A DNA stretch of 64,000 nucleotides from Sipunculus nudus. Lineage: Eukaryota; Annelida; Sipuncula; Golfingiida; Sipunculidae. Position numbers and translations under genes: made by a program. Under the pieces are notes generated by a model. The model was not told where the DNA came from. It worked only from the letters and a program-made list of their open reading frames with translations, and did not search any database. Positions within the stretch are counted from its first letter, which is position 1. Each line of letters opens with the position of its first letter. Location of the stretch: positions 91,515,624-91,579,623 of the forward strand of contig CM049308.1 in NCBI GenBank assembly GCA_026874595.1, in the 5' to 3' direction. This document shows positions 61,434 through 64,000 of the stretch, piece by piece.

Positions 61434-62605
61434 TTATGCCCCGCCACAAAGTGGCCGGGGCATATAGTTTTACCCATGTCCGTCATTCCGTCCTTCCAAA
61501 ATCAAACAGTTGTACGGACTTTTTTTCGCAATGCCTGCAGATATTGGCCTGATTTTTGGTGTGTAGGCAGATATAGACCAGTTACAGATCCAGTTCGCGT
61601 TTCGTCCCAGTTGACCTACTTTTGACCGTTTTACGGCTCCTAAACTTAGAAAATTTCATGAAAATTAGAAATTTCATGACAAATACACATGTACGGACTT
61701 TTTTTTGCAATGCCTGCAGATATTGGCCTGATTTTTTGTGTATAGGCAGATAAAAACCAGTTACAGATCGAGTTCACGTTTTGTCCCAGTTGACCTACTT
61801 TTGACTGTTTTACGGCTCCTAAACTTAGAAAATTTCATGAAAAATAGAAATTTTCATGACAAATACACATGTACAGACTTTTTTTCGCAATGCCTGCAGA
61901 TATTGGCCTGATTTTTTGTGTGTGGGCAGATATAGACCAGTTACAGATCGAGTTCACATTTTGTCCCAGTTGACCTACTTTTTACCGTTTGACGGTGCTC
62001 TAACATAGAAAATTTCATAAAAAAGTGCACATGTATGGACTTTTTTTCGCAGTGCCTGCAGATGGGGGCCTGATTTTTGGTGTGTACGCAGATAATGACC
62101 AGTTACAGATCGAGTTCTTGTTTTGTCCCAGTTGACCTACTTTTGACCATTTGACTGCTCCTTAACATAGAAAGTTTCATGAAAAATAGAAATTTTCATA
62201 ACAAATGCATATGCACTGACTTTTTTTCCTCAATACCTGCAGATACCACCCTGATTTTTTATGTGTGGGCAGATAATGACAGTTACAGATCCAGTTCGCG
62301 TTTTGTACCGGTTGACCTACTTTTGATTGTTTTATGGCTCCTAAACATAGAAAATTTCATGAAAGACAGAAATTTTTATGGAAAATGCACATGTATGGAC
62401 TTTTTTTCACAATGCCTGCATATACTGGCATGATTTTTGGTGTGTTGCTTGATAATGACTCGTTACAGATCGAGTTCGCATTTTGCCCTTGTTGACCTAC
62501 TTTTGACCATATGACACCTCCTGAACTTAAAAAATATTTCAAAATTTTACAAATGTTTCTAATTTGCCCCAGGCGGGGGCATTCGTGTCGTTCCGACACA
62601 TCTAG
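61434..62605 (+). mobile_element. Element G: Helitron-like with six-unit satellite core
   Basis: Head hairpin TATGCCCCGCCAC...GTGGCCGGGGCATA (61436-61464), then six tandem units of 160-182 bp (starting near 61511, 61690, 61870, 62033, 62210 and 62393), each with GCAATGCCTGCAGATATTGG and GTTGACCTACTTTTGAC. The tail is GCCCCAGGCGGGGGC, then a perfect GTGTCG-TTC-CGACAC hairpin, AT, CTAG, followed by T. Hairpin plus CTAG before T is the textbook rolling-circle 3' end. Non-autonomous. Confidence 0.82.
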
Positions 62606-62750
62606 TTTGATAAAAAGTTTATGAATATGTCGGCTTGAAAAAAAAATTTTAGCCAAAGTCTTTCAGTATGTGTAAACAGATATACCAACAGGCCAAGATT
62701 GAATCCGTATCTTTAAGTAGGTTGAGAAACTGCCAACTGTTTCAGATTTG
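62606..62750. other. Short spacer after element G
   Basis: No recognised content. Confidence 0.5.
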
Positions 62751-63240
62751 GCAACAGATCAAGAGTTCATTCAGTGCAGCCAAGCACAAGGCATGTGATC
62801 ACCTCATGGGTGACATGTGAACACCTCATGGGCACCATGTGATCACTTCATGGGTGTCAAACCCCTCAGGGCAGGGCCCCGGCATGAGCTTATGCAATGG
62901 TGTGGCTACTATTTCAGATTTGGCAACAGGCTAGAGGTCAGTCTGGATCTATTTATAGCTTTGGCAGACTGCCAACTGTATCAGATTAGGCAAAAGGTCA
63001 AGAGTTCACTCAGTGCAGCCAGGTATGGGTCAGGAGTGTACTCAGTGCAGTAGCTGCATTCTATTTATAGCTTTGGCAGACTGCCTACTGTGTCAGATTA
63101 TGCAACAGGTCAAGAGTTCACTCAGTGCAGCCAGGTACAGGTCAAAAGTTCACTCAGTCTAGCCAGGTGCAGGTCATGAGTTCACTCAGTGCAGTAGCCT
63201 GAGCAAGCAATTTGTCACAGTTCACTCGGGGCAACAGCCT
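62751..63240. repeat. Mosaic minisatellite region
   Basis: Contains a 26-bp-type repeat (CATGTGATCACCTCATGGGT and two variants, 62802-62860), an F-head-like GAGCTTATGCAATGGTGTGGC (62886-62906), and several units of TCAAGAGTTCACTCAGTGCA plus GCCAGGTACAGG (62761 onward, densest at 62999-63195), interleaved with TTGGCAGACTGCCAACTGT blocks. Confidence 0.8.
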
Positions 63241-63289
63241 TTCTCACCTAAGCCTGGTCAGCCCCATGCATAAGACTCAAGGTAAGTTT

Positions 63290-63540
63290 GATGTATTGGC
63301 CTAATATTTTGACCTGTCCATGTGTCTTTGATGGCTTTCTCGCTCACAAGACAGGTGTCGCCATCTACAATGACTTTTGCACAGTGTGTGTCCCTGCGTT
63401 TTTCTCAGGAGGGGTTTGATATATCAGTCTGAAATTGGGCATATGTATATATCTCTGATAGCTTATTTGTATACAAGACTGGTGGTGCCAGCTACAATCT
63501 TTTTAGTGTTGTGTGCACCCATGCCAGAATTTCAGCAGTG
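63290..63540. repeat. Two core-like units of another hairpin-type family
   Basis: Two diverged units about 130 bp apart, each ending in a box-plus-tail ACAGGTGTCGCCATCTACAA (63351) or ACTGGTGGTGCCAGCTACAA (63478). No head or tail identified. Confidence 0.5.
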
Positions 63541-63681
63541 ATGTTTGTGTAATTGTTTCTTATTCAAAATGTTTAGTACTTGCATTGTTCATATACATGA
63601 AAAGTAATGGTCCAGCATTGAAGCATTATACCTGATGTATTTCCCAATGCACAGGTTCGCATTAGGCCTGTAGGCCTTGTA

Positions 63682-63796
63682 TATGTAACACTGGGACCCA
63701 CACAGCAGCACATGGTCCAGCTGACCTGGGGTGACCTAGCTAAGGGTCACACTGTCAGCTGGACCACATGCTGCTGTATGGGTCCCAGTGTACATA
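63682..63796. repeat. Long near-perfect inverted repeat (about 43-bp arms)
   Basis: Left arm TATGTAACACTGGGACCCAC...CATGGTCCAGCTGAC (63682-63725) pairs with GTCAGCTGGACCACATG...GGGTCCCAGTGTACATA (63754-63796) with few mismatches. The loop itself contains TGACC...GGTCA. Transcribed, it would fold into one hairpin of about 114 nt. Confidence 0.9.
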
Positions 63797-64000
63797 TATA
63801 TATATATGAAATGCTGGAACAAATCATCAATTTTCATACCTGCATTCTTATCAGCAGACATAATAAATAACACACAAAAATTAGAGGACCCACACTTAAC
63901 CTCATATGGTGGCTAGTCAGTTTGAAAAATAAGTAAAACCTGCATAACTGCTGGACAGAAAAAAATTACTTGAAACTTTACAAAAGTATCATTTCTAATT

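Overview
The window is animal nuclear DNA. It holds the middle of one large, intron-rich gene on the + strand: the ATPase core of the INO80 chromatin-remodelling enzyme. I assembled 18 consecutive coding exons (1967-58516; 2407 coding bases, 802 codons plus one base). All internal junctions are GT-AG and every reading phase closes. The protein carries the Snf2 motifs in order ([19 protein letters not shown], the long INO80-type insertion, [38 protein letters not shown]). The DEAQ box and the post-helicase segment ending in [12 protein letters not shown] point to INO80 rather than SWR1/SRCAP. The N-terminal half (including the DBINO region) and the C-terminal tail lie outside the window, so the gene is cut at both ends. 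No other protein-coding gene is supported.

The host is probably a mollusc, perhaps a bivalve. I infer this from the interspersed repeats: hairpin-headed elements with GTCC-rich 5' ends and tandem cores resemble families I know from mollusc genomes. No species can be named from the sequence alone.

Layout: 1-1966 is intron with a 29-bp minisatellite. 1967-8191 holds exons 1-9, closely spaced except for intron 6, which carries a 1.4-kb TA-flanked inverted-repeat transposon. Intron 9 (14.6 kb) is packed with nested repeats: element H is split by element A, which is split by an LTR-like insert; element B is split by element D. 22779-26525 holds exons 10-14. Intron 14 (16.6 kb) is mostly unique AT-rich DNA with a 0.9-kb 30-bp array and several higher-complexity stretches that could be regulatory. 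Exon 15 (43162) is followed by intron 15 (7.6 kb, with element C), exons 16 and 17, a 5.5-kb intron with a 41-bp array and element E, and exon 18 (58414). The window ends in a further intron rich in Helitron/Helentron-like elements (F, G) and minisatellites.

The main points for a second look are: tandem echoes of the 5' ends of exons 3 and 15, each with decoy splice acceptors; a palindromic box (about GGTGGCGCCACC) repeated once per core unit in otherwise unrelated repeat families; a PLSPT-containing extension of the INO80 insertion; nested elements with an empty-site paralogue in the same window; and possible CTCF-like and enhancer-like segments in the long introns. I found no clearly new gene system. 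The claims about regulation and about transposon class are inferences.
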